A stretch of DNA of 64,000 bases. It comes from Nitrosomonas sp. (lineage in GTDB: Bacteria; Pseudomonadota; Gammaproteobacteria; Burkholderiales; Nitrosomonadaceae). The notes under the pieces are model-generated. The model was given only the letters and a program-made list of their open reading frames with translations, was not told where the DNA came from and did no database searches. Numbering within the stretch: position 1 is the stretch's first letter; every line of letters begins with the position of its first letter. Location of the stretch: assembly GCA_016708955.1 (NCBI GenBank), contig JADJES010000023.1, forward strand, positions 96,563 through 160,562, written 5' to 3'. Shown piece after piece: positions 38,639 to 47,627 of the stretch. A program made the position numbers and the translations under genes.

Positions 38639-38657
38639 GGCGCATTAATAATGCGCC
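38639..38657. repeat. Intergenic palindrome downstream of the DUF2971 gene
   Basis: GGCGCATTA-A-TAATGCGCC, a perfect nine-base stem, with the same GGCGCA/TGCGCC core as the repeat at 37793. No T-run follows. The rest of 38595-38843 holds no other recognised feature. Confidence 0.7.
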
Positions 38658-38843
38658 GGACTTATTTATAAAAACGGTCTCATGCACCCTCGCCCGGCTG
38701 TATTGTGCTTACGCTGAATGCACCCTGCGATCTAAAAATACAAGCCAAACTGTGCTAATCTAACTTCAAATCTGTATACTTCGAAGTATTCTGAGTTGCT
38801 TCTATCGACTATAAGCCGTATTTAAACCACCTGGAGCCAGCCT

Positions 38844-39539
38844 ATGAAGTTTTCTATTTACCGCTATGATCCCGATAAAGATGAAAAACCTTATATGCAG
38901 GATTACGACGTTCAGTTGGCCGCGACCGACAAAATGTTGCTGGATGCGTTGCTGCGTATTAAATCGATTGATGACAGTCTGAGTCTGCGTCGTTCCTGCC
39001 GTGAAGGGGTCTGTGGTTCGGATGCAATGAATATTAATGGCAGTAATGGACTGGCTTGCATTACACCGCTCAGTAGCTTGAAAGAGCCGGTAGAGATACG
39101 TCCATTACCCGGATTGCCGGTCATTCGTGATTTGATTGTGGATATGACGCAATTTTTTCACCAATATCATTCCGTCAAACCCTATCTCATTAACAATGAC
39201 CCGCCACCGGAAACAGAACGACTACAGTCACCTGAGGATAGGGCGGCTTTGGATGGCGCCTACGAGTGCATTTTATGCGCGTGTTGCACAACATCTTGCC
39301 CTTCCTTTTGGTGGAATCCGGACAAATTCGTTGGGCCTGCCGGGTTATTGCAAGCTTACCGCTTTCTTGCTGATAGCCGCGATCAGGCGACTGCTGAAAG
39401 ACTGGATAATCTGGAAGATCCTTACCGGCTGTTTCGTTGTCATTCCATCATGAATTGCGCTGCTGCTTGCCCTAAAGGTTTAAATCCGACCAATGCAATC
39501 GGCAAAATCAAAGATATGATGGTAAAAAGAATGGTATGA
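38844..39539 (+). CDS. sdhB: Succinate dehydrogenase iron-sulfur subunit
   Basis: Iron-sulfur subunit of complex II, passing electrons from the SdhA flavin to quinone. The 231-residue protein has the [2Fe-2S] site (SCREGVCGSDAMNINGSNGL, then AC), and the [4Fe-4S] and [3Fe-4S] sites (CILCACCTTSCPSFWW, CHSIMNCAAACPKG). Normally sdhC-sdhD-sdhA precede it; here the upstream neighbour is the DUF2971 gene, so those subunits must be elsewhere. The stop overlaps sdhE. Confidence 0.95.
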   Translation: MKFSIYRYDPDKDEKPYMQDYDVQLAATDKMLLDALLRIKSIDDSLSLRRSCREGVCGSDAMNINGSNGLACITPLSSLKEPVEIRPLPGLPVIRDLIVDMTQFFHQYHSVKPYLINNDPPPETERLQSPEDRAALDGAYECILCACCTTSCPSFWWNPDKFVGPAGLLQAYRFLADSRDQATAERLDNLEDPYRLFRCHSIMNCAAACPKGLNPTNAIGKIKDMMVKRMV

Positions 39540-39769
39540 AGGAACTTGAACGCGCACGCTGGCGATGCCGGCGCGGCCTGCTTGAGTTGGATATTGTTTT
39601 GCAACGTTTCATGGATCAGTACTACACGCAGTTGGATGAATCAGGGTTGGAACAGTTTGAACGATTGTTAGCATTACCGGATAATGATTTGTGGGATTTG
39701 ATCACGGCAAGACAAGCCACTACAGATGATAACTTGCAGCAGGTATTGGAATTATTACAAAAGAGTTAG
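39536..39769 (+). CDS. sdhE: FAD assembly factor SdhE
   Basis: Small helper protein for covalent FAD attachment to SdhA. The 77-residue product contains the conserved RRGLLELDIVLQRF motif and a C-terminal LLALPDNDLWDLI. Its ATG overlaps the sdhB stop (ATGA), showing coupling. Confidence 0.9.
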   Translation: MKELERARWRCRRGLLELDIVLQRFMDQYYTQLDESGLEQFERLLALPDNDLWDLITARQATTDDNLQQVLELLQKS

Positions 39770-39849
39770 ATTTCGGATGGTATTCTGAAGATCCTGAGAT
39801 CTTCTGGTAGTGCATACTAATCAATCAATGCTACATGTGGAGAAGTAAA

Positions 39850-41151
39850 ATGGCACAAAAAGGCATAGCAACATTAAATCTTAATGATGGCAGCGCACCC
39901 ATAGAACTACCTGTTTTATCAGGAACGATGGGGCCCGATGTGGTTGATATTCGCGCACTGCATGCAAAAAGTGGCGTATTTACTTATGATCCAGGGTATT
40001 TGTCGACGGCCAGCAATAGCTCTAACATTACCTTTATTGATGGGGACAAAGGCATTTTGTTATACCGTGGATATCCCATCGAACAACTCGCGAGAAACTG
40101 TGATTTTATCGATGTTTGTCATTTGTTGATGAAAGGTGAACTGCCCGATACTCAACAGAAATCAGAATTTGATCGTTCGATTAAAGATCATTCGATGTTG
40201 CACGAGCAATTGGTCAGGTTTTTTAGCGGATTCCGGCGTGATGCACACCCAATGGCAGTCATGGTGGGTGTCGTGGGTGCCCTATCTGCCTTTTATCATG
40301 AAGCTTTGAATATTTCGGATCCGGCGTATCGGGAACTATCCGCTTTCCGGTTGATAGCAAAATTGCCGACGATTGCGGCAATGGCCTATAAATATAATAT
40401 CGGTCAACCCTTTATCTATCCTCAAAATCGATTAAGTTACGCGGAAAACTTCCTGCATATGATGTTTGCCGTGCCGAGTGAAAAATATGAAGTGAATCCT
40501 GTGATTGTTCGCGCACTGGATCGGATTCTGATTTTACATGCGGATCATGAACAAAATGCTTCCACTTCAACAGTTCGATTGGTCGGCTCCAGCGGGGCGA
40601 ATCCTTTTGCTTGCGTTTCGGCAGGGATTTCTTGTTTGTGGGGGCCTGCGCATGGCGGCGCCAATGAAGAGTGCCTGAAGATGCTGGAGGAAATCGGTGA
40701 CGTTTCACGCATCGATGAATATATCAAGCGCGCCAAAGACAAAGACAGTAACTACCGGCTGATGGGTTTCGGTCACCGCGTCTACAAGAATTTTGATCCG
40801 CGCGCCAAGTTAATGCGCGAAACCTGTCATGAAGTTCTGGATGAACTGGGCTTACACAATGACCGTTTATTTAAACTGGCGTTGCAGCTAGAAAAGATTG
40901 CATTGGAAGATGAATATTTTATCACTAGGAAATTCTATCCCAATGTGGATTTTTATTCGGGGATCGTACAGCGTGCCTTGGGAATACCGACCAGCATGTT
41001 TACCGCTATTTTTGCCATGGCCAGAACAGTGGGATGGGTGGCGCAATGGAGTGAAATGGTTTCTGATCCGACCCATAAGATCGGGCGCCCGCGTCAATTG
41101 TATACAGGTACAGCGATGCGGGATATACCCAGTTCGTATTCAAGAAAATAG
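39850..41151 (+). CDS. gltA: Citrate synthase
   Basis: Condenses oxaloacetate and acetyl-CoA to citrate. Start ATG 39850 is chosen over ATG 39835 because GGAG (39839-39842) lies seven bases upstream. The 433-residue type II enzyme has HADHEQNASTSTVRLVGSSG, the catalytic-His segments WGPAHGGANEECL and MGFGHRVYKNFDPRA, and the catalytic Asp in NVDFYSGIV. It lies between sdhE and sucA in a TCA-cycle operon. Confidence 0.95.
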   Translation: MAQKGIATLNLNDGSAPIELPVLSGTMGPDVVDIRALHAKSGVFTYDPGYLSTASNSSNITFIDGDKGILLYRGYPIEQLARNCDFIDVCHLLMKGELPDTQQKSEFDRSIKDHSMLHEQLVRFFSGFRRDAHPMAVMVGVVGALSAFYHEALNISDPAYRELSAFRLIAKLPTIAAMAYKYNIGQPFIYPQNRLSYAENFLHMMFAVPSEKYEVNPVIVRALDRILILHADHEQNASTSTVRLVGSSGANPFACVSAGISCLWGPAHGGANEECLKMLEEIGDVSRIDEYIKRAKDKDSNYRLMGFGHRVYKNFDPRAKLMRETCHEVLDELGLHNDRLFKLALQLEKIALEDEYFITRKFYPNVDFYSGIVQRALGIPTSMFTAIFAMARTVGWVAQWSEMVSDPTHKIGRPRQLYTGTAMRDIPSSYSRK

Positions 41152-41178
41152 CTTTCTTTTATAAAGGCTGCCAATCTT

Positions 41179-44019
41179 ATGAGCAAGCAGTTGTTTGATG
41201 ACTCCCTTTTATCCGGCGCAAACGCTTCGTTTATTGAAGCGGTTTATGAAGATTATCTGCATAACCCGAATTCTGTCGCATCAGCTTGGCGTGAATACTT
41301 TGATCAGCTGGCTAAGCAACCGGATACCGCTGCCAATAAACACCCCCAAGGGGTAGTCAGTAGCACTTCCGTTACGACGGCAGCAACCTATTCCGGCTCA
41401 GAAAGTCAAACCACACTGCCGGATGTGATGGCCGCGGATTCTGATGATCGCCAGCAAGTCGCTGTCCTGCAGCTCATCAACATGTACCGTTATCTGGGCC
41501 TGAACCAGGCCAAGTTGGATCCGCTTGGGCTCAAACAACAGACTGACGTGCCCGAACTGGATCCTGCTTATTTCGGATTCACCGAAGCGGATAGGGACAA
41601 GGTATTTAATACCGGTTCATTAGTGGGGCCTGAGCACGCCACGCTGCATGAAATTCTACAAATCCTGCGGGAAACCTATTGCGGTTCTGTCGGTGCAGAG
41701 TATATGTATATTTCTTCAGTCGAACAGAAACGCTGGATACAAGCGCGATTGGAAGGTCAACGATCGAATCCGGACTATTCGGATGAATACAAACGCCATA
41801 TTCTTGAGCGGCTCAATGCAGCGGAAGGACTGGAAAAGTACCTGCATACCCGTTATGTCGGACAGAAGCGTTTTTCCGGGGAAGGAAATGAGAGTCTTAT
41901 TCCACTGCTGGATTGTTTAATCCATCGTGCAGGCAAAGCGGGGATCCAACAGATTGTGATGGGTATGGCGCACCGCGCCAGACTCAATGTGCTGGTGAAC
42001 ACGCTGGGTAAGATGCCTGCCGATCTTTTTCGCGAATTTGAAGAAAAACAACCCCAGGATTTACCGTCTGGCGATGTGAAATATCATCAGGGATTTTCAT
42101 CCGCAATTAAAACATCGGATGGCATTGTTCGATTGGCTTTGGCTTTTAATCCCTCACATCTGGAAATTGTTAATCCAGTGGTCGAAGGCTCGGTGCGCGC
42201 GCGTCAGCATTTATTAAACGACAAACTGGGCGATAAAGTGTTGCCGGTATTAATACATGGCGATGCGGCATATGCCGGGCAAGGGGTGGTTATGGAAACG
42301 CTCAATTTGTCACAAACCCGTGGATATGGCACGGGTGGCACGGTGCATATTATCATCAATAATCAAATCGGATTCACCACGTCCGATCCACGCGACAGCC
42401 GCTCGACATTATATTGCACGGATGTCTCCAAAATGATCGAGGCGCCGATTTTTCATGTCAATGGCGATGATCCGGAAGCGGTGATCATGGTGGCTGAACT
42501 GGCGTTTGATTTTCGTATGCGGTTTCATAAAGATGTTGTGATTGATATGGTTTGTTTCCGTCGTCTTGGCCACAATGAGCAGGACGAACCCATGGTGACG
42601 CAGCCGAGGATGTATCAGATCATCAGCAAACATCCTGGCACGCGCAAGCGCTATGTGGATAAACTCGTGGCGGAAGGTGTGATTAAACCGGAAGATGCGG
42701 ATGACCTGGTTCAATCCTACCGGAATGCCATGGATGAAGGCGTTAATCCCAATAAAGCTGTTTGTTATGACTATAAATCCCCTTATACCATCAATTGGGA
42801 ACCTTTTCTCAAGCCGTTTAAATGGAACGAAAAAGTTAAAACCGGTGTTTCAATTGAAACGTTGAAACAGCTTGCGGTGCGGTTGACGGATATCCCTGAA
42901 GGCTTCAGACTGCAACAAAGGGTTGAAAAGATAATTGCCGACCGGCGTTTGATGGGAAGTGGAGAATTGCCGCTGGATTGGGGAATGGCGGAGAATCTAG
43001 CCTACGCAGCTTTGCTGCAGGAAGGCTACCCGGTGAGACTCTCGGGTCAGGATTCGGGACGTGGTACTTTCTTTCACCGTCATGCGGTATTGCATGATCA
43101 GGTAACAGCAGATCAGGATGAGCGTGTTTATGTTCCGTTGCGTCATATTCAACCTGAGCAACCGGATTTTGTTGTCATTGACTCGATGCTATCCGAAGAA
43201 GCGGTGCTAGGTTTTGAATATGGTTATGCAACTACGCAACCGAACGAACTGGTGATCTGGGAAGCGCAGTTTGGTGATTTTGCCAATGGCGCTCAAGTGG
43301 TGATTGATCAATTTATCGCATCCGGTGAAGCCAAATGGGGGCGTGTGTGCGGTCTGGTGATGATGCTGCCGCATGGCTATGAAGGGCAGGGCCCTGAGCA
43401 CTCTTCCGCGCGGCTGGAGCGTTATCTGCAACTATGCGCGAATTATAATATTCAGGTGTGTGTGCCTTCCACACCGGCACAAATGTTTCATATGTTGCGG
43501 CGGCAAATGATCCGCCCGCTCCGCAAGCCTCTGATCATTATGAGCCCCAAAAGCATGCTGCGGCATAAAGAATCCGTATCGAGTCTGGAAGATTTAGCGA
43601 ATGGTCATTTTTATCCGGTCATACCTGAGACCGAGAGTCTGGATTCCAAAAAGGTGAGACGCATCATCGCCTGCAGCGGAAAGATTTATTACGAGCTGAT
43701 GGCTTACCGCAGAGAGCAGCAAATAACGGATATGGCGATTATTCGCCTGGAGCAGCTTTATCCATTTCCGCACGAGGAGTTTCAGGTGGAGCTCGATCGT
43801 TTCAGTAGCGCCAAAGAGGTGATCTGGTGCCAGGAAGAGCCGGGTAATCAAGGCGCATGGCATCGCATTCAGCACTATCTGCGACGACGTATGCGGCCTG
43901 ATCAGATGCTTGGTTACGCGCTGCGAGCATCTTCAGCCTCTCCGGCAGTGGGTTATTCGGCCCGCCATAAATTTACACAAAATGAATTAATCGTGGCAGC
44001 ATTCAGAGATAAAATCTAG
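41179..44019 (+). CDS. sucA: 2-oxoglutarate dehydrogenase E1 component
   Basis: Thiamine-diphosphate-dependent decarboxylase of the 2-oxoglutarate dehydrogenase complex. The 946-residue protein has an N-terminal SucB-binding segment (SFIEAVYEDYLHNPNSVASA), GMAHRARLNVLVNTLGK, HGDAAYAGQGVVMETLNLSQ, the ThDP site HVNGDDPEA with INNQIGFTT, and the transketolase-like end (LSGQDSGRGTFFHRHAVLHD). Full-length activity here fits a complete oxidative TCA gene set, even though ammonia oxidisers are often obligate autotrophs. Confidence 0.96.
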   Translation: MSKQLFDDSLLSGANASFIEAVYEDYLHNPNSVASAWREYFDQLAKQPDTAANKHPQGVVSSTSVTTAATYSGSESQTTLPDVMAADSDDRQQVAVLQLINMYRYLGLNQAKLDPLGLKQQTDVPELDPAYFGFTEADRDKVFNTGSLVGPEHATLHEILQILRETYCGSVGAEYMYISSVEQKRWIQARLEGQRSNPDYSDEYKRHILERLNAAEGLEKYLHTRYVGQKRFSGEGNESLIPLLDCLIHRAGKAGIQQIVMGMAHRARLNVLVNTLGKMPADLFREFEEKQPQDLPSGDVKYHQGFSSAIKTSDGIVRLALAFNPSHLEIVNPVVEGSVRARQHLLNDKLGDKVLPVLIHGDAAYAGQGVVMETLNLSQTRGYGTGGTVHIIINNQIGFTTSDPRDSRSTLYCTDVSKMIEAPIFHVNGDDPEAVIMVAELAFDFRMRFHKDVVIDMVCFRRLGHNEQDEPMVTQPRMYQIISKHPGTRKRYVDKLVAEGVIKPEDADDLVQSYRNAMDEGVNPNKAVCYDYKSPYTINWEPFLKPFKWNEKVKTGVSIETLKQLAVRLTDIPEGFRLQQRVEKIIADRRLMGSGELPLDWGMAENLAYAALLQEGYPVRLSGQDSGRGTFFHRHAVLHDQVTADQDERVYVPLRHIQPEQPDFVVIDSMLSEEAVLGFEYGYATTQPNELVIWEAQFGDFANGAQVVIDQFIASGEAKWGRVCGLVMMLPHGYEGQGPEHSSARLERYLQLCANYNIQVCVPSTPAQMFHMLRRQMIRPLRKPLIIMSPKSMLRHKESVSSLEDLANGHFYPVIPETESLDSKKVRRIIACSGKIYYELMAYRREQQITDMAIIRLEQLYPFPHEEFQVELDRFSSAKEVIWCQEEPGNQGAWHRIQHYLRRRMRPDQMLGYALRASSASPAVGYSARHKFTQNELIVAAFRDKI

Positions 44020-44031
44020 AAAGAGGGCACC

Positions 44032-45444
44032 ATGCTAGTTGAAGTCAAAGTACCCATGTTATCTGAATCCGTAGCGGAAGCTACCTTAATATCCTGGCAT
44101 AAAAATGCAGGAGATTACGTCAACCGGTCAGAAAACCTGATCGATGTCGAAACCGACAAGGTGGTACTTGAGTTACCCGCGCCCAGTGCTGGTGTATTGA
44201 CCAAAATTTTAAAAAAAGATGGCGCGACGGTTGCCAGCGGTGAAGTCATCGCTATGATTGAAACGGAAGCAACCGATAAACCGGATAATCAACCTAAACC
44301 GGCACCCGCTGCGGAAAAGCAGACTGAAACACCAGCCATCAAAAGTATTGAAACGATCAGCGCCAAAGGCGATGAACAAGTGGCACCGCTGTTGATGCCC
44401 GCTGCACACAAACTGGCGGAAGCAAATAACCTGAAAGCGGGCGAAATCAGTGCCATCAAAGGGACTGGCTTGGGCGGGCGTGTTACTAAAGAAGATGTGC
44501 AAGCGTATATGGAAAGCAAACCCAGCCCGGCAGCAGATGCCGAGACTAAATCCGGTTCAGTCAGTACACCAGCGCCACCTGTTCCGGGTGCGCGTGCTGA
44601 ACGCAGAGTCGCCATGTCCAGATTGCGGCAGCGAATTGCGGAACGTCTGGTGCAATCGCAATCCACCGCGGCGATTCTGACCACGTTTAATGAAGTCAAT
44701 ATGCAGGCGATTATTGATCTGCGTACGCGTTATAAAACTGAATTTGAGAAGGAATACGGTGTCAAGCTTGGCTTTATGTCGTTCTTCGTCAAAGCTGTCA
44801 TTGCCGCGTTAAAGAAATATCCGATTATTAATGCATCCGTTGAAGGCAATGACATTGTTTATCACGATTATTACGACATCGGCATCGCCGTCGGCAGTCC
44901 GCGCGGCCTGGTAGTGCCGGTTATCCGTGATGCAGATCGGTTAACGTTGGCCGGAATTGAACTGCAGATCGCCGAATTCGCCAAGCGCGCGCAAGACGGC
45001 AAACTGACCATTGAGGAACTCAGCGGCGGCACTTTCTCGATTACCAATGGCGGCGTATTCGGCTCCATGCTGTCCACCCCGATCATCAATCCACCGCAAA
45101 GCGCCATTTTGGGTATCCATGCAACCAAAGAACGCGTAGTGGTAGAAAACGGGCAAATCGTGATCCGCCCGATGAATTATCTGGCTTTGTCGTACGACCA
45201 CAGGATTATCGACGGCCGGGAAGCGGTGTTGTCTCTGGTGGCGATGAAAGAAGCATTGGAATATCCGATGAGCCCGTTGCTGGAAAATAAAAGAGCAAGT
45301 ACTGTAGCTAAGAGCCTTAATAGGCAGAACCGGATATTTTGGAAGTTGATGCTGTATCAGTCAATGTTACTTTTTGGTGTCGGCAGGAGTGGCTTGTTGA
45401 ACTGGAGAAATCAGTGCTACCTGCGCGTGCAATTTCAGTCCTAA
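44032..45444 (+). CDS. sucB: 2-oxoglutarate dehydrogenase E2 (dihydrolipoyl succinyltransferase), abnormal C-terminus
   Basis: Core acyltransferase of the complex. It has a lipoyl domain with the lipoyl-lysine segment DVETDKVVLELPAP, a Pro/Ala linker, a peripheral-subunit-binding domain (ISAIKGTGLGGRVTKEDVQA) and the catalytic domain ending in LALSYDHRIIDGREAVLSLV. Normal E2 proteins stop about a dozen residues after KEALE. Here about 40 extra unrelated residues follow, and they overlap the 3' end of the antitoxin gene on the other strand. A TAA in another frame at 45288-45290 would give a normal-length end, so an indel near 45260-45285 is likely. No lpd (E3) follows. Confidence 0.9.
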   Translation: MLVEVKVPMLSESVAEATLISWHKNAGDYVNRSENLIDVETDKVVLELPAPSAGVLTKILKKDGATVASGEVIAMIETEATDKPDNQPKPAPAAEKQTETPAIKSIETISAKGDEQVAPLLMPAAHKLAEANNLKAGEISAIKGTGLGGRVTKEDVQAYMESKPSPAADAETKSGSVSTPAPPVPGARAERRVAMSRLRQRIAERLVQSQSTAAILTTFNEVNMQAIIDLRTRYKTEFEKEYGVKLGFMSFFVKAVIAALKKYPIINASVEGNDIVYHDYYDIGIAVGSPRGLVVPVIRDADRLTLAGIELQIAEFAKRAQDGKLTIEELSGGTFSITNGGVFGSMLSTPIINPPQSAILGIHATKERVVVENGQIVIRPMNYLALSYDHRIIDGREAVLSLVAMKEALEYPMSPLLENKRASTVAKSLNRQNRIFWKLMLYQSMLLFGVGRSGLLNWRNQCYLRVQFQS

Positions 45445-45705
45445 CGCACTGATGACTTTTAATATCGTATCGAAGCCTGGGCTTCGTTCACCAGAGAGTG
45501 CGTTATACAAGCTCTCGCGAGACAAGCCTGCATCACGAGCTACTTGCGACATACCCTTAGCACGCGCGATATCTCCCAGTGCTTTGGCAATGAAAGCGGC
45601 GTCTCCATTTGCTTCCTCAAGACATGCTTCAAGATATGCTGCCATCTCTTCGGGAGTGCGAAGGTGTTCGGCGACATCGTAACGAGTTGTTTGCGTTTTG
45701 GTCAT
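45367..45705 (-). CDS. Addiction-module antidote, HTH (HigA-like)
   Basis: The 112-residue product has an N-terminal YDVAEHLRTPEEMAAYLEAC motif and a helix-turn-helix (GMSQVARDAGLSRESLYNAL, SGERSPGFDTILKVI), characteristic of putative addiction-module antidote proteins paired with a RelE/HigB-like toxin. Its toxin partner immediately upstream is reduced to a fragment. It runs convergent with sucB and overlaps the abnormal sucB tail. In intact modules the antidote binds the toxin and represses the promoter. Confidence 0.85.
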   Translation of the reverse strand: MTKTQTTRYDVAEHLRTPEEMAAYLEACLEEANGDAAFIAKALGDIARAKGMSQVARDAGLSRESLYNALSGERSPGFDTILKVISALGLKLHAQVALISPVQQATPADTKK

Positions 45706-45714
45706 TTTGAGTTC

Positions 45715-45809
45715 CTAAAGATTGCGTGCAAGTCGCAAAGCGGTTTTTATGTCGCTCGCTTGACTTCGTTTATCGCCACCAGTTGTTTTGGCATTTCCTA
45801 ACCAGCGCG
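45715..45809 (-). pseudogene. RelE/HigB-like toxin fragment (C-terminus only)
   Basis: The minus strand reads RWLGNAKTTGGDKRSQASDI then KTALRLARNL and a stop ten bases before the antidote ATG. GGDK-SQ-DI-A-LA is the usual C-terminal signature of HigB/RelE-type addiction toxins. About 60 N-terminal residues are missing; the next gene upstream ends at 45812. Confidence 0.7.
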
Positions 45810-45811
45810 AA

Positions 45812-46535
45812 TTATTTCTTCTTTTTCTTTGCAATTTCACGATATGCATTAATAACTTCTTTTGGTAAGAAAACATACTTTATAACTTCATCTAATATCT
45901 CGGGATGGAGAGACAACGGAGAATTGACGGCATGGAAAGGTATAGGCACTCTTACGCGATTACGTGTAACTTTTCCAAAAAAGGCATTTTGCCAAATCAA
46001 TGCGTTCCTGGCTGTATTGTCAGTTTTATCTATGATATTTTCCAGTAGGCCACCTGTTATCTTGAATTTTGCGGTGGTATTTTTTCGCTTTTTCTTTATC
46101 ATTTCAATTTCCGGCTCTAACATATTTTGCATGTTGCCATCGGGTAGTTCTATTTCGTAATCAATAACTTTACAATATCTCCTAATTTCCCCAGACTGCT
46201 CTATCCAGCTCTACCAGTTTGGGTCCACGAATAAAGTATGATGACTCAAGGTATCTAAAACGACCGAAGTTCGAAAGATGTCTAATAAAGTCATTAGTGG
46301 AATTACTGCGGAATATTTCGAACGGCAATTTCTTTGTATGTTCAAGAGCACACTCGATATCGTGATTAATATTCGTTGCTTTAATTCGATTGTATAGAAG
46401 TATTGCTTTGAGATATTTTCGAGTGCTTGTAGTGATTGCCAATGAAATTGCAGTATAGGCCGTGACGATATGATAGGCGTGCCGCGATATAATCTTGATC
46501 GGCGATATCCCTAAAACTTCTTGTCGCGAAATCAT
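45812..46535 (-). CDS. Hypothetical protein, possible HEPN-like N-terminal domain, frame broken near 46190
   Basis: Two minus-strand frames (46535-46182 and 46132-45812) join into one protein of about 240 residues if one of the four C at 46189-46192 (plus strand) is removed: LDRAVWEIRRYCKVIDYEIE then LPDGNMQNM. The first part is helical with RKYLKAILLYNRIK and INHDIECALEHTKKLP, a pattern reminiscent of HEPN domains. The second part has no recognised motif and ends AYREIAKKKKK. HEPN identity is a guess. It lies next to toxin-antitoxin debris, which suits a defence or stress role. Confidence 0.5.
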
Positions 46536-46874
46536 TTATTAAGATTTTGGCTTCCATGGGAATAGCTGCCTAACTAAATTTTAAACCTCAAAAATAACGC
46601 AATATATCACGTTAGGTATGATGTCTTTTAATATCTGATTTATAGTATCTCGCTAATTCTAATAGCGATATACAGATTTGAGTTTCGTTACAGTTTATCT
46701 GGTCAGTGCTTTAGGATGCCCCGGCGTAAAGAAGCGCATCAGTCGTATTATTCAAGCTCCTCAAAAATAAACGCCTTGTTCAACATTGCGGCGGAAACTG
46801 AGGTGAGGTCAATTACTCTTTTTTTACCCCGCCTTGTTTAACAGAGCTGAAAGTAATAAGTTTTTTGTGCCAAT
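46536..46874. other. Intergenic stretch without recognised features
   Basis: About 340 bases between the possible HEPN gene and the Crp-like gene. I see no gene, tRNA, clear terminator or repeat array in it. It is AT-rich with scattered stops in all frames. Confidence 0.6.
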
Positions 46875-47603
46875 TTACAGTCCTTTGCGGTATTGCACAT
46901 CACACAGTAGGCGATCAAATTCTTTCTTGACTACACCGTAACACTCGCAAACGGAGGCCTCTAGTCCGGAACGATCGAGTACTGTAATGTGACCGCGGCG
47001 GTAGTGAATATTGCCCGCGCGCTGCAAATTTCCGGCTGCCTCGGTAATGCCTTCGCGGCGCACGCCAAGCATAATGGCGATTTGCTCCTGCGTGATGACG
47101 AGATCTTGAGAGGGGACACGATCGAGTGTCAACAATAGCCACCGGCACAACCGTTGTTCTATCGAATGGTGCCGATTGCAGGCCGCTGTCAGGCTCATTT
47201 GTGTCATGAGTGCCTGGGTGTAGCGCAATAACAAGCCTTGCATCAATTCGGCTCGGTTGAATTCCTGTTTGAACAAGCGGCTTTCGAGGCGGTAAGCGTG
47301 ACCGGCAGTTTGCACCATGGCTGAACTGGGTGTGGTATCGCCACCCATGAAGAGTGCAATCCCGACGACACCTTCATTGCCAACTCCTGCGGTTTCGGCG
47401 GACGCGCCAGACTCCGTGACATAGTGCAACGAGACGATGGCAGTGGTGGGAAAATAGGCGTGCCATAATTGTTCGTCAGGTTCATAAAGATACTTCCCAA
47501 GCGGCATTGCGACCAATTCCAAGTGCGCTGCTATGCGTTCGAAGTCGGTTGCAGGCAGCGCGGCGAGGAGGTGATTTTGATTGGGGCTATGGGGTAAGAG
47601 CAT
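46875..47603 (-). CDS. Crp/Fnr-family transcriptional regulator
   Basis: The 242-residue protein has an N-terminal cyclic-nucleotide-binding-type fold (HLELVAMPLGKYLYEPDEQL, VGNEGVVGIALFMGG) and a C-terminal winged helix (DLVITQEQIAIMLGVRREGI, TEAAGNLQRAGNIHYRRGHI). It lacks the four-Cys cluster of Fnr. The GYR-less ligand pocket suggests neither cAMP nor haem can be assumed. It sits 24 bases downstream of the PAS response regulator, likely in the same operon. Confidence 0.85.
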   Translation of the reverse strand: MLLPHSPNQNHLLAALPATDFERIAAHLELVAMPLGKYLYEPDEQLWHAYFPTTAIVSLHYVTESGASAETAGVGNEGVVGIALFMGGDTTPSSAMVQTAGHAYRLESRLFKQEFNRAELMQGLLLRYTQALMTQMSLTAACNRHHSIEQRLCRWLLLTLDRVPSQDLVITQEQIAIMLGVRREGITEAAGNLQRAGNIHYRRGHITVLDRSGLEASVCECYGVVKKEFDRLLCDVQYRKGL

Positions 47604-47627
47604 GGCAGAGTGTCCGAAATAGGCATA

